This document shows, piece by piece, positions 36,479 through 46,099 of a stretch of DNA of 64,000 nt (position 1 is the stretch's first letter; each line of letters starts with the position of its first letter). The stretch spans positions 62,001-126,000 of the forward strand of contig NZ_JNKO01000009.1 in NCBI RefSeq assembly GCF_000702885.1, read 5' to 3'. The notes below the pieces were generated by a model that was given only the letters and a program-made list of their open reading frames with translations, did no database searches and had not been told where the DNA came from. The position numbers were made by a program, and so were the translations under genes. The stretch comes from Oribacterium sp. P6A1. GTDB taxonomy: Bacteria; Bacillota; Clostridia; Lachnospirales; Lachnospiraceae.

Positions 36479-37597
36479 ATGAATTCCACAAAAACCTTTA
36501 TCAAAAAAGAAATCGTACTCACTGTTTCATTTGTACTGGCAGCCCTTTCCTGCCTCTTCGTAAAACCTGACAGCCTTTACATCGGCTACATTGATTTCAG
36601 GACACTCAGCATACTTCTGGCCCTCATGCTGACCATGGCGGGGTTTCAGAAACAGGATGTGTTCCTGCAGATAGGAAAGAAGCTTGTTGGCCGGATGAGC
36701 TCCATCCGGGGAGTTTCCATCATCCTCATAGCCCTCTGCTTCTTCTCAAGCATGTTCATCACCAATGATGTGGCACTTCTCACTTTTGTGCCATTTTCTA
36801 TCATAACCCTGTCCATTTCGGGGCACGAGGACCTTTTTATCGATGTTATCGTCCTTGAAACCGTAGCCGCCAATCTGGGAAGCATGCTGACACCCCTTGG
36901 GAACCCCCAGAACCTCTATCTCTATTCCCTGTCGGGCATGAACCTCACAGAATTTATCATGCTAATGCTTCCCTACAGCATCGCAGCCGGCATCCTTCTT
37001 CTCATTTTCGCCTTCTTTATGGTCAAGCCTGAACCTGCTGCTTTACAGGAGGACAGTGAATTTTCAGGTTCAAAGCAGAGAACCATGATGATAGCCATGT
37101 ATATCCTTGCATTTATGCTGTCACTTCTTGTGGTGGTCCGTGTTCTGCCATACCAGATGGGACTTCTGGCAGTTCTTCTTTTAGTTCTGCTCTTTGATCG
37201 TGAGATCCTGAAAAAACCGGACTATTCCCTGCTGTTCACTTTTGTATTCCTCTTTATCTTCATCGGAAACATCAAGAGGATACCTTTCCTGAGTGACATC
37301 CTGAAGGAACTCGTGAAGCTAAACGAGGTAGGCATCAGCATCCTCCTCAGTCAGTTTATCAGCAATGTTCCTGCCGCGATTCTCTGCTCAGGATTCACTG
37401 AAGACATCCCTAAGCTCATCGTGGGCACAAATCTCGGAGGTCTCGGTACCCTTATAGCCTCCATGGCCAGCCTCATTTCCTTCAAGCAGTATTGCGGAAC
37501 CGAAAAAGCCGATACAAAGAAGTATCTGCTGGTTTTCACGGTGATAAACCTGATCTTCCTTCTGGCCATGGCAGGGGTACTGATGATAATCAGGTGA
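36479..37597 (+). CDS. SLC13/ArsB-NhaD superfamily anion permease
   Basis: Polytopic membrane protein of 372 residues with about ten helices. Family features include FITNDVALLTFVPFSI (about residues 98-113) and NLGSMLTPLGNPQNLYLYSL (about 131-150), typical of the ion transporter superfamily that carries citrate, sulfate, arsenite or sodium. Substrate not determinable. The start is ATG 36479 with AGAGGGAA upstream, since the extension to 36371 is not hydrophobic and would be unusual. Stands alone. Confidence 0.8.
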   Translation: MNSTKTFIKKEIVLTVSFVLAALSCLFVKPDSLYIGYIDFRTLSILLALMLTMAGFQKQDVFLQIGKKLVGRMSSIRGVSIILIALCFFSSMFITNDVALLTFVPFSIITLSISGHEDLFIDVIVLETVAANLGSMLTPLGNPQNLYLYSLSGMNLTEFIMLMLPYSIAAGILLLIFAFFMVKPEPAALQEDSEFSGSKQRTMMIAMYILAFMLSLLVVVRVLPYQMGLLAVLLLVLLFDREILKKPDYSLLFTFVFLFIFIGNIKRIPFLSDILKELVKLNEVGISILLSQFISNVPAAILCSGFTEDIPKLIVGTNLGGLGTLIASMASLISFKQYCGTEKADTKKYLLVFTVINLIFLLAMAGVLMIIR

Positions 37598-37828
37598 GAT
37601 GGCATTTAACTCATCATTAATTATGCTTTTCCTTAAAAATAATCTGTTATTTTCCACAGCAGGTATGAATCATGTGTTATAATTAAACAAATATTCTATT
37701 GATTCGTGATTTTTGAAACATAATTCTTTTTTATCGCAAAAGCAGATTCTTTTCTGCTTTGACACTTATGTTTATTGATTCGGACAAGCTGATAAACAGG
37801 AATTATGACTAAAGAAGGAGGAGCAAAG

Positions 37829-38659
37829 ATGAAAGCCAAAAAAACGTTTTTTACAATTGCAGCTACCATGGTCTGCATCCTTATGTTCGGGTTGACAGCA
37901 TTGGCCGGAACCTGGAAATGGGGAGATTACGGATGGTATTATGAATTCGACGATGGTTCCTATGCTAATAACGGTGTATATAGAATCAACGGCGAAAAGT
38001 ACGCATTTGACAAGCACGGCTGGATGAAGTCAGATACATGGTTCCAGGGCACCAAGGGCTGGTATTACTGCACCAGTACCGGCGCCATCGCAACAAACCA
38101 GTGGGTAGGCGACTACTATATGGGCGATGACGGAATCATGCTCACCAGTACCTGGACACCTGATGGATATTATGTAGACTCATCAGGGAAATGGGACAGA
38201 ACAAAGACCAAGCAGGGAAGTTCGTCAGGCTCTTCCAGCAGCTCTTCAAGCAACAGCGGCATTCCATCAAAATACTACACAATTGACGGATACTGGGACA
38301 ACAGAGATCAGACCGGTTTCAATTCTGACAAGAGGGTAGATATGTGGATAACCGTTGTTCCCGGTGATGAATATATAGCAAGCGCTGATTTCGGTCTCTA
38401 CATGAGCACAGGTACTCCATACAGTCTTTATGACTCAAACAACCCTAACGGTGACAGCCTGAAGCTCGGAACCGTAGACGGTCTTAACTGGGGCGCGCGA
38501 AGCACCATCTCCGACAAGTGGTATGATCTTGAGTATGACGGCAAGGATACCATCGTTCTCAAATGGAGATCCACACAGTGGACCGGCGGAAACCTTGTAT
38601 TCAAGAGAAGATCCGGTGGTTCTCTCCTGAAGACATGGTCTGCAGGCGGAGTAGGCTGA
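37829..38659 (+). CDS. Secreted protein with wall-binding-like repeats and unknown C-terminal domain (paralogue 1)
   Basis: Exported protein of 276 residues. A signal peptide (residues 1-26, ending LTALAG) is followed by about 110 residues of Trp/Tyr/Gly-rich units such as GWYYCTSTGAIATNQWVGDY that resemble choline/glucan-binding (CW_binding) repeats, a Ser-rich linker (about 131-148) and a C-terminal domain of about 125 residues (from KYYTIDGYWDNRDQTGF) that I do not recognise. A closely similar paralogue is at 40755-41555, with the diguanylate cyclase gene between them on the other strand. The start ATG 37829 has AAGGAGGAG. A terminator follows. Confidence 0.82.
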   Translation: MKAKKTFFTIAATMVCILMFGLTALAGTWKWGDYGWYYEFDDGSYANNGVYRINGEKYAFDKHGWMKSDTWFQGTKGWYYCTSTGAIATNQWVGDYYMGDDGIMLTSTWTPDGYYVDSSGKWDRTKTKQGSSSGSSSSSSSNSGIPSKYYTIDGYWDNRDQTGFNSDKRVDMWITVVPGDEYIASADFGLYMSTGTPYSLYDSNNPNGDSLKLGTVDGLNWGARSTISDKWYDLEYDGKDTIVLKWRSTQWTGGNLVFKRRSGGSLLKTWSAGGVG

Positions 38660-38704
38660 CAGGCAGAGCTGTCGTATCTTTTACGACCAACTTATCAGAT
38701 TAAT

Positions 38705-38744
38705 AAAAAGGTGACCACCTCTAAAGAAGTGATCACCTTTTTTC
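38705..38744. terminator. Bidirectional terminator
   Basis: AAAAAGGTGA...TCACCTTTTTT stem with 4-base loop, 45 bases past the secreted protein stop; it also lies just past the end of the convergent diguanylate cyclase gene. Confidence 0.9.
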
Positions 38745-38749
38745 TTGAC

Positions 38750-40336
38750 TTATTTTATGATGATGTTGCTACCATGGTGAATCTTCTTCGCCTCGTACAT
38801 CCGTTTATCCGCAGCGTGCACAAATGAATCTATATCCATTTTTCCGCCATTCCACTCAACCACGCCAATGCTTACAGATACGTTCAGACCATCCTCACTG
38901 AACAATCCTTTCACACGATTTTCAAGTTCCAGATTCATTTCCTTCAGGACATCTTTCTCGATTTTTTTCGGTATGAGTACAGCAAACTCATCTCCTCCAA
39001 GTCTCGCTATGACGGAGCCCTGATATATCTCCTCTATGGCTCTTGCGGTTTTGTAAAGTACTTCATCACCTATGACATGTCCGTAGCGGTCATTGACCAC
39101 CTTGAAGTTATCCATATCCATATAAAGAAGTGTCATGCTGGCATTCTCGTTATTCTTCAGAAAATCATAGAAATATCTCCGGTTCCAAAGCTTGGTCAGA
39201 GCATCCGTATTGGCGGTTTCCAAAATCTTCTTTTCATATTCCCGCTGGAATGTCACATCCTGGAACAGACAATAATATGCCGAAATACTGCCAAAGGTAT
39301 CCCTCACCTCCTGCTCAACGATGATAAAAAACCTTTGCTTACCATCACACTCTATCCTGAACTCCTGAAACCGATAATGCCTGTCAGCATCAACCTTCGC
39401 CTCTGAAACAGGCGTCATCTTTTCCTTTTTAAAATCACGATATGAAAACTCTCTGATGGCCTCCTCATCCATTCCGAAGAACTCCACAAAATGCTGATTA
39501 GCCCGTATCGTCTCCCAGTTCACAGAACAGATAAGCATGGGAAATGGTATATTCTCAATGAGCATAGAAAACTGAATACCCATATTTCCGAAATCAGTCA
39601 CATCATGACCTATACCCACAGTACCTATGATCTTCCCGAAGGGATCAAACAGAGGTGATTTGTAGGTAGTAAACTGCTTCATACCTTCAGCTGATTTTAC
39701 CGGCTCGTAGGATACATCCATCTTTCCTGTGCTAAGGACACGTTCATCTGAATCCTTGCAGGTAAACTCTCCCTTTTCAAACTCTTCTTTTGGGATATCC
39801 CATATATAATAGTGTTCTGCGCCCTCGCACTGTTCCTTGGTTTTATTGACTATCTCCGTATATACTCTGTTCACGTTGTAATGGAAGCCGTCAACATCTT
39901 TAAGCCACATCATATCGGGCATACTGTCGATAGTTGTGTTGAAGAGGTTCCTGTACATCCATCTTCCGCACTCTCCGTCCACACGGTAAAGAAGGTTCTG
40001 AAGCCTGAAAAGCTTATACTCTGTATCTGCAGAACGAAGCCAGAAGTCAGATAGTCTTTTTTTCAGTTTTGGATCAATGTCTTCGAAACAATCCCCTTCA
40101 TAAACAAGATATGTGAAGCCTTTCCTGTCCTCCGGAACAGAAAGAAGTATATCCTCCCTATCAGAAATAACCAGAATATTTTTATCTTTTACAAATTCCG
40201 GCATATCACCGGAATCACCTATATGATATGAAACCTCAAGGTCATCAGGAATGATAATTTCCGGCAAATGTTCCTCAAGTTCCCGATCAGCAGCATGAAG
40301 ATAAACCTCCAAATACATAGATTTAACGGTTTTCAT
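38750..40336 (-). CDS. PAS-GGDEF diguanylate cyclase
   Basis: Soluble c-di-GMP synthase of 528 residues. An N-terminal region of about 130 residues of unknown fold is followed by two PAS-type sensor domains (about 130-255 and 260-365; MPDMMWLKDVDGFHYNVN and the later EFRIECDGKQRFFIIVEQ strands) and a GGDEF domain (about 370-525) with an intact LGGDEFAV signature. The four residues before the spacer are not RxxD, so no product-inhibition site is seen. The start is ATG 40336 with GGAG upstream; the ATG at 40348 has a poor site. It lies between two paralogous secreted-protein genes. Confidence 0.92.
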   Translation of the reverse strand: MKTVKSMYLEVYLHAADRELEEHLPEIIIPDDLEVSYHIGDSGDMPEFVKDKNILVISDREDILLSVPEDRKGFTYLVYEGDCFEDIDPKLKKRLSDFWLRSADTEYKLFRLQNLLYRVDGECGRWMYRNLFNTTIDSMPDMMWLKDVDGFHYNVNRVYTEIVNKTKEQCEGAEHYYIWDIPKEEFEKGEFTCKDSDERVLSTGKMDVSYEPVKSAEGMKQFTTYKSPLFDPFGKIIGTVGIGHDVTDFGNMGIQFSMLIENIPFPMLICSVNWETIRANQHFVEFFGMDEEAIREFSYRDFKKEKMTPVSEAKVDADRHYRFQEFRIECDGKQRFFIIVEQEVRDTFGSISAYYCLFQDVTFQREYEKKILETANTDALTKLWNRRYFYDFLKNNENASMTLLYMDMDNFKVVNDRYGHVIGDEVLYKTARAIEEIYQGSVIARLGGDEFAVLIPKKIEKDVLKEMNLELENRVKGLFSEDGLNVSVSIGVVEWNGGKMDIDSFVHAADKRMYEAKKIHHGSNIIIK

Positions 40337-40754
40337 ACAAATCTCCATTCCGCTGCCTTCGCTGAGCGCACAAATAGTTGTGAAAAAAGATTTTTCACAT
40401 TAAGTCCTCTCTGAAAGCAGCCTGTATCCGCCAGACAAAAACAATACAACTTTATGGCTGTATCTGTCCACAACCATCTCTTATGGATCAAGGTGTTAAA
40501 TCAAAACATGCACCTTACCTTAACTTTTCTGTCGACAGATTATATCAATAATATAATGACGTGAATGTCAAAAGTATCTGCCACTCACCTATAGCGCCCA
40601 CACACATTCGTGTGAAATGTGCTGCATATATAGTTCACTTGCATCTCTTGAATCTTAATTCTTTATATTCTCCTCCTTCTTTGTCGATATTAACGATATA
40701 TAGTATCTGTAATTAAGGAATAAAAAGTGGGAATAATTAAAGAAGGAGGAACCA
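40337..40754. other. Divergent promoter spacer with repeat copy
   Basis: No gene. It contains repeat copy 2 (40561-40614) and an AT-rich region; a TAGTAT/TATATA-rich stretch around 40694-40705 may hold the promoter of the second secreted-protein gene. Confidence 0.35.
40561..40614 (-). repeat. Two-hairpin intergenic repeat, copy 2
   Basis: Hairpin A (40561-40588, arms GTGAGTGGCA and TGACATTCAC on the minus strand) and hairpin B (40601-40614, CACAC / GTGTG with a 4-base loop), in the same order and with nearly the same spacing as copy 1 at 4703-4759. Confidence 0.6.
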
Positions 40755-41555
40755 ATGAAAACAAAGAAAATTTTAGCAACTGCTGCGATGACTATAAGCT
40801 GTATCCTGATGATTGGTATGACCGCCTTTGCTTACGGAACCTGGAGACACGACGGCTACGGGTGGTGGTATGATCATGGAGACGGAAGGTATCCGAAAAG
40901 CACAATGAAAAATATCGATGATGAATACTACATCTTCGATAAACACGGCTACTGTATCACCAGTCAGTGGACCATGTACAATGGTCAATGGTACTATGCA
41001 ACCGGTAGCGGTGTTGTTGCCACTAGCCAATGGATAGGCGATTACTATGTAGGCGAGGACGGCATCATGCTCACAGATTGTTGGACCCCTGACGGATACT
41101 ATGTTGACTCAACAGGAAAGTGGGATAAATCCAAGAGCAAGAACGGAAGTTCTGATGCAACTGATGAATACTTCACCATCGATGGTAATTGGGATAACAG
41201 AGACCAGTCAGGTTTCAGCAAGGATAAGCGTGTCGATATGTGGATCGAAGTAGATCCCGGTGATGCCTATCTCGCAAGCGCTGACTTCGGTCTCTACATG
41301 AGCTCAGGTACTCCTTACAGTTTGTATGATAAAGAAAATCCAAATGGTGATTGCCTGAAACTCGGCACTGTTGACGGTCTCGACTGGGGTGCAAGAAGTA
41401 CCATTTCTGACAAATGGTATGACCTTGAATATAATGGTAAAGACACCATCACTCTTAAATGGAGATCTACCCAGTGGACCAACGGAAACCTTGTCTTCAA
41501 GAGAAGATCCGGAGGTCGTCTCTTACATGCAGGAACCAACGGTTCAGTTGGCTGA
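40755..41555 (+). CDS. Secreted protein with wall-binding-like repeats and unknown C-terminal domain (paralogue 2)
   Basis: Second copy of the secreted protein at 37829 (266 residues). Same plan: signal peptide (1-26, ending GMTAFAYG), Trp/Tyr-rich repeats (GYGWWYDHGDGRYPKS, QWYYATGSGVVATSQWIGDY), short linker, and the same C-terminal domain beginning YFTIDGNWDNRDQSGF, with long identical stretches such as SADFGLYMS and STISDKWYDLEY. The central Ser-rich linker is shorter than in paralogue 1. ATG 40755 has AAGGAGGA. A recent duplication followed by divergence of the repeats is likely. Confidence 0.82.
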   Translation: MKTKKILATAAMTISCILMIGMTAFAYGTWRHDGYGWWYDHGDGRYPKSTMKNIDDEYYIFDKHGYCITSQWTMYNGQWYYATGSGVVATSQWIGDYYVGEDGIMLTDCWTPDGYYVDSTGKWDKSKSKNGSSDATDEYFTIDGNWDNRDQSGFSKDKRVDMWIEVDPGDAYLASADFGLYMSSGTPYSLYDKENPNGDCLKLGTVDGLDWGARSTISDKWYDLEYNGKDTITLKWRSTQWTNGNLVFKRRSGGRLLHAGTNGSVG

Positions 41556-41562
41556 TACAATT

Positions 41563-41600
41563 AAGCCCCCAGGTCTCACGACCTAGGGGCCTTGCTTTGC
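41563..41600. terminator. Terminator after paralogue 2
   Basis: Stem GCCCCCAGGTC / GACCTAGGGGC with a TCAC loop and one mismatch, followed by CTTGCTTT; between convergent genes. Confidence 0.75.
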
Positions 41601-41607
41601 CATTCCA

Positions 41608-42516
41608 TCACACCGGAGCATCTTCATATGCATATTTCTTTATATTCTTGTAGGCTGTTACATTGAGAACCACCATCACTGCAACAAGGCCGATTCCCAA
41701 AAGGGTGGTGATCACTTCCGATTCCAACGCTCCCGCAAGGAAACATATAAAATCATACCATCCATGTATCAGAATGGCAGTTATGATGCCCTTTCTTCTC
41801 ATGGCCCTTGCTCCTGCCGGATTTCCGTTCAGCTCAAGGGTTTTTGACTGTCCGTAATAGTAACCCATGTATATTCCGAATATACAGTGTCCGGGAAAAG
41901 CCGCTCTTGTAAATGCCGTATCCGCCGTACTGTCCAAAAGATACAGGATATTCTCGAATATCTCAAAGCCTATGGCTACCGTGGTGCTGTAAACCACTCC
42001 GTCAAAACGAAAGTTAAATGCCGGATTCCTCCACGTCAATGCCTTCAGCACAGCATATTTGCATAACTCTTCCGTTGCGGCTGCCATGATAAAAGCTGCC
42101 GCAGCACAGTACAGTATGGGGTTCCAGCCGAAAAGCACACTGATAACCACATCCAGTGCCGATTCAATTACTACTGCCGTAATAGTGGATATCAGCGCAC
42201 CGCCGAAAAACAGTTTCATCAAAAGTCCCATAGGCTCAGGCTCTATCCTGTCCATCCTGTAGATAAGAAACATAAGCACTATTCCGGGAACACAGGACAC
42301 TATGAGAGCTATTTCCATTTCTGCTTCAGCCGAAAAAAAGGAAGTGATTAAAAATCCCAAAGTCAGAACGGCTATGAGCAGCATAGGCATCCTTCTAATG
42401 ACAAAAGGAGGCTTGGGATCCACATATCTGCTGCCGCAATAGGCACAAAAACCGGCTCCGGGGTCTACGGGAGCACCGCAGCACCTGCACTTCGGATATA
42501 TTTTTTGTTGGTTCAC
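41608..42516 (-). CDS. PrsW-family intramembrane metalloprotease with N-terminal zinc ribbon
   Basis: Membrane protein of 302 residues. An N-terminal zinc ribbon (CRCCGAP ... CAYCGSRY, residues 10-31) precedes about eight helices. PrsW (M82) signatures are present: EELCKYAVLKAL with the Glu pair (about 149-160), GFEIFENILYLL (about 187-198), the HCIFGIYMGYYYG helix and a final HGWYDF. In Bacillus subtilis PrsW makes the first cut in the anti-sigma factor RsiW; here the target is unknown and no anti-sigma factor is nearby. The start is GTG 42516 with GAGAGG upstream. Confidence 0.85.
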   Translation of the reverse strand: MNQQKIYPKCRCCGAPVDPGAGFCAYCGSRYVDPKPPFVIRRMPMLLIAVLTLGFLITSFFSAEAEMEIALIVSCVPGIVLMFLIYRMDRIEPEPMGLLMKLFFGGALISTITAVVIESALDVVISVLFGWNPILYCAAAAFIMAAATEELCKYAVLKALTWRNPAFNFRFDGVVYSTTVAIGFEIFENILYLLDSTADTAFTRAAFPGHCIFGIYMGYYYGQSKTLELNGNPAGARAMRRKGIITAILIHGWYDFICFLAGALESEVITTLLGIGLVAVMVVLNVTAYKNIKKYAYEDAPV

Positions 42517-42604
42517 GTCAATTTACCTCTCATCAATTAACGCTGTATTTTAGCCGTAATTTCTGACATACAGATGTCAGTCCAATCGGCTCTTATCCAC
42601 TGCA

Positions 42605-45600
42605 CTAACTTATACTCTTTAAGTACTTTTTGTTTTCATACATGTTCTTATCTGCCCGTTCAAAGACTCCAGCCACATTTTTGTCACCATCAAATCTGGC
42701 AAATCCGGCAGCCACAATAACTCCTCCGTTTTTCATATTCTCAGTGTTTTTATTTTCAACCTGCTTCATCAACAATTCGATATCTTCATAGCTCTTTCCC
42801 TGGGCTATGACAGCGAATTCGTCACCCCCGACTCTGAATACAGGACAGTGGGCAAATATCTCACAGATTTCAGAACAACCCTTTTTGATATACTCATCAC
42901 CCTTCTTATGGCCGAAGGTGTCGTTTATGTACTTAAGACCATTGATATCAAACACGGCTACAGCAAATTCCTTGATGGTCTTTTCTTCTATATGCCTGTT
43001 GATTTCTTCCTCAACATCTATATAGGCATGCTTGCTCTTGACTCCCGTGAGAGCGTCTTTGTTGGCTTCATTACGGGCAGCTGTCAGCTTGGATGCATAC
43101 TCGAGTTCTCTCTTAACCTGTTCGTCTACATCTACTATACCCACAACAAGTTCATCAACGCCGCCTTCACTTATGAGAGCCGCCTTAATAGTCACATATA
43201 CTATATCTCCTTCCAGGAGTCCCCGTACGTTTACGGAATATATTCCGCTCCTGTTTATGATATCAAGAACATTATCCTTAGTGAAAGAATTAAGGAACAT
43301 TTCCTGATCGTCGGCAAAGATATGGTTTCTTCCTGCATCTCTCATCTTTTCAAAGAATCCGGTTCCTCTTTCTTCGATAAGGGCCGCAACATACTCCTCG
43401 CTGGATGCAAACTTCTCATACTTCTCCGTAACCGGATCCACTGTATAGATAACCATAAGATCTGAAGACAGAGCACTTACTCTGGCATAGCTTCTTCGCT
43501 CCTGCTGAGCCCTCTCGATCTCCGCCTGCTGCTTTTTCTGGGCATCTATATTGCTTACACCCATAATGATTCCGTTACCCTTTTTACCTGCACGAACCAC
43601 CTTCATATTCACATAGGTTGGCACCCCGTTCAGCATCAGCCTGTAGGTAAAATTAAAACTGCCGTTGTCTTCAATTGCCTTTTTTACATTTTCCTTTGTG
43701 AAAACAGCAAGAAACATATCTATATCCTGAGGATACAGAATTATCCTGGCATTCTTCCTGGATTCCGCAAAAAAGTCTCTTCCTTTCTGGTTTGTGAAAA
43801 TATCGTTCACTACATTTCCCAGTCCGTACTCGACATACTCCTCCGTATCCAGATCAATATAATAAAAATATAAATAATCCGATGAAAGCTCCTGAATGAC
43901 ACTTGCAAAGGTCACATTGAATTCATCACTTTCCTTCGTGAATCCAAGGACCGCCACAACATAAGCCGCCACTTTCCTTACAGGGTTTGTCGCTATACGC
44001 CGTATAAACAGATGCACTGTATTCCCGTCATTCATTACTTCATCCAGGAACACTTGCTTTCCGTCCTCATAGCAATCGGACAATGCCCCCAGAAACAGCT
44101 CATTCTGATGGTTAGAGCCCAAAGCACGGGGGTCAATCTTTTCTTCCGGCACTATAGCAGCGAAAGCATCCTTAAATAACTTTCGGAATGACTGATTGGA
44201 GCGAAGCATGGTAATCCTCTCCCCGTCCCACTCCACAATGTTTATGGGCATGGTGTTAAAGTACTTTTTCGCTACGTCTTCATCATTAGCATCCCCATCC
44301 CCAAAGGAAGTTCCCAGATCATAGAGATTTACTCTTCCTATCACTGCATAGTAAGGTGCCTCATCGGGATTCTCAAATCCGATCTGCGTTCCTGTTCTGT
44401 ATCTTTCAAATATCCCTTTAAGAGACAAAGGTTTACAGTAATGATATCCCTGAAGTTTAGTACATCCTATTTCCTTCAGGAACTCCACCTGCTCGTCAGT
44501 TTCAACTCCCTCCACAACGGTTTCGATGCCGAGAGAGATAGCCATCCTTACCAGTTCGGACAGGATGATCCTGCTCTCATTGCCGGCATAAAAAAGATGC
44601 ATATACTGCATTTCAAACTTTATGGTATCAAAATGGATTTTCTGAAGAACTTCCGGTGAAGAATATCCGCTTCCGAAATCATCCATCCATACGCTGAACC
44701 CAAGTTCCTGAAATCTCTCCACCTCACGTTTAATATATTCAACGTCAGAGGCAACTATGCTCTCCGTCAGTTCAACCGTGATGAGCTTTCTATCCAGACC
44801 CGCATCATCCACAAGTTTCCTGACCTCTTCCACTATGTCACAGGAATAAAAGTCAGCCCTTGAAAGATTCACAGACTGGGGAACCATATATAATCCGGCT
44901 TCCTTTTGCTGCTTCAGCTTATCTATGACCCTGCTGATGACATGGAGATCCAGCTTGTATATAAGCTTCGCATCCTCAAGAACAGATATGAACTCCTGAG
45001 GCAGTATGACGCCTTTTTCAGGATCAGTCCATCGTGCCAATGCTTCCTCGTCACTTACCCGGCCATTGGCAGCTCTTACTATGGGCTGATAATATACCTT
45101 GATCCACCCACCGGCTATGGCTCTGTCGATATTAGCGATAAAATACTGACGCTTTTCCTCTTTCTCCAGCATATCGGGAGTGAAATAGCCAAAACCGGAA
45201 ACATACTTGCTTCTTATAGCATCACAGGCCATCTTGGCTCTGTCACAGGCTATACTGGGTTCAACCACGTTTTCATCAGTAACATATATACCTATTCTCA
45301 CAGGAAGATTAACACCTTCATTGACATCCTTCATGTCGGAAAGTGTGTCGTTCAGTCTTTCCTCCAGATCATCAAGAGATGTATATATAGCAAAATGATC
45401 TCCTCCGAATCTTCCGCAGTTCTCTGTACTGAAATGTTTCTTCAATACATCCGCGACTCCCTTTATCAGTTTGTCTCCATCCTTAAACCCGTACTTTTGA
45501 TTGAACAGCTTCATACCGGTGAGATCCACATACAGCATAACAGGCCTCTCACCCTTTTCCAGCATCCGGTCCTTTCCGTTTGCTGCAAGTTCGAAGAAGT

Positions 45601-46099
45601 AGGTCATACTGGGAAGTCCCGTAAGATAATCATACTTCATCTCATGCCTTATGGTCTGTTCACGCACCAGTTCACTGAGAGATTCATTGATATCCTTCGT
45701 AAAGACAGTATCGTTATCGGAATAGGGACCTTCATCCATATACCTGACAACTCCGAGCCTGGTGCCTCTTTTATACTCATGCTCTCCCCTGGCTCTGAAG
45801 ATCCTGTACTGACCATCAACACTTGATCTGTAAACTACATCATACTTGTCATCTTCAGTGGCAAACCTGTATGCTGCATCTGAAATCCGAGCAATATCGT
45901 CCGGATGGACATCACGATACATGTCATGATTCATTACATCATAGGCTTCGTCCATGGTTTTAAAACCAAAGATCCTGCACATACCCCTGGATAAGGCAAC
46001 AGTAACCACACGCCTATCCAAAAACTGATAGTACGCCATGGGGATACTGCTTTCCTCTATTAAACTCTGTTCGACATCACTGAATCTGAATCTTTCCAT
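42605..46099 (-). CDS. PAS-GGDEF-EAL-PAS-GGDEF protein (dual c-di-GMP enzyme)
   Basis: Cytoplasmic protein of 1164 residues with an unusual order: PAS (1-125), degenerate GGDEF (about 150-300, GGDHF at 232-236), EAL (about 320-575), a linker, two PAS-like domains (about 600-990) and a C-terminal GGDEF (about 1005-1160) with intact VGGDEFAV. The EAL domain keeps EAL (352-354), the DD pair (473-474), the DFGSGYSS loop and EGVETDEQ, but the KxD position is KFE (494-496). So the EAL may still hydrolyse c-di-GMP while the final GGDEF synthesises it; no RxxD site precedes the final GGDEF. No clear ribosome binding site was seen at ATG 46099, but PAS residues begin at once. Confidence 0.9.
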   Translation of the reverse strand: MERFRFSDVEQSLIEESSIPMAYYQFLDRRVVTVALSRGMCRIFGFKTMDEAYDVMNHDMYRDVHPDDIARISDAAYRFATEDDKYDVVYRSSVDGQYRIFRARGEHEYKRGTRLGVVRYMDEGPYSDNDTVFTKDINESLSELVREQTIRHEMKYDYLTGLPSMTYFFELAANGKDRMLEKGERPVMLYVDLTGMKLFNQKYGFKDGDKLIKGVADVLKKHFSTENCGRFGGDHFAIYTSLDDLEERLNDTLSDMKDVNEGVNLPVRIGIYVTDENVVEPSIACDRAKMACDAIRSKYVSGFGYFTPDMLEKEEKRQYFIANIDRAIAGGWIKVYYQPIVRAANGRVSDEEALARWTDPEKGVILPQEFISVLEDAKLIYKLDLHVISRVIDKLKQQKEAGLYMVPQSVNLSRADFYSCDIVEEVRKLVDDAGLDRKLITVELTESIVASDVEYIKREVERFQELGFSVWMDDFGSGYSSPEVLQKIHFDTIKFEMQYMHLFYAGNESRIILSELVRMAISLGIETVVEGVETDEQVEFLKEIGCTKLQGYHYCKPLSLKGIFERYRTGTQIGFENPDEAPYYAVIGRVNLYDLGTSFGDGDANDEDVAKKYFNTMPINIVEWDGERITMLRSNQSFRKLFKDAFAAIVPEEKIDPRALGSNHQNELFLGALSDCYEDGKQVFLDEVMNDGNTVHLFIRRIATNPVRKVAAYVVAVLGFTKESDEFNVTFASVIQELSSDYLYFYYIDLDTEEYVEYGLGNVVNDIFTNQKGRDFFAESRKNARIILYPQDIDMFLAVFTKENVKKAIEDNGSFNFTYRLMLNGVPTYVNMKVVRAGKKGNGIIMGVSNIDAQKKQQAEIERAQQERRSYARVSALSSDLMVIYTVDPVTEKYEKFASSEEYVAALIEERGTGFFEKMRDAGRNHIFADDQEMFLNSFTKDNVLDIINRSGIYSVNVRGLLEGDIVYVTIKAALISEGGVDELVVGIVDVDEQVKRELEYASKLTAARNEANKDALTGVKSKHAYIDVEEEINRHIEEKTIKEFAVAVFDINGLKYINDTFGHKKGDEYIKKGCSEICEIFAHCPVFRVGGDEFAVIAQGKSYEDIELLMKQVENKNTENMKNGGVIVAAGFARFDGDKNVAGVFERADKNMYENKKYLKSIS

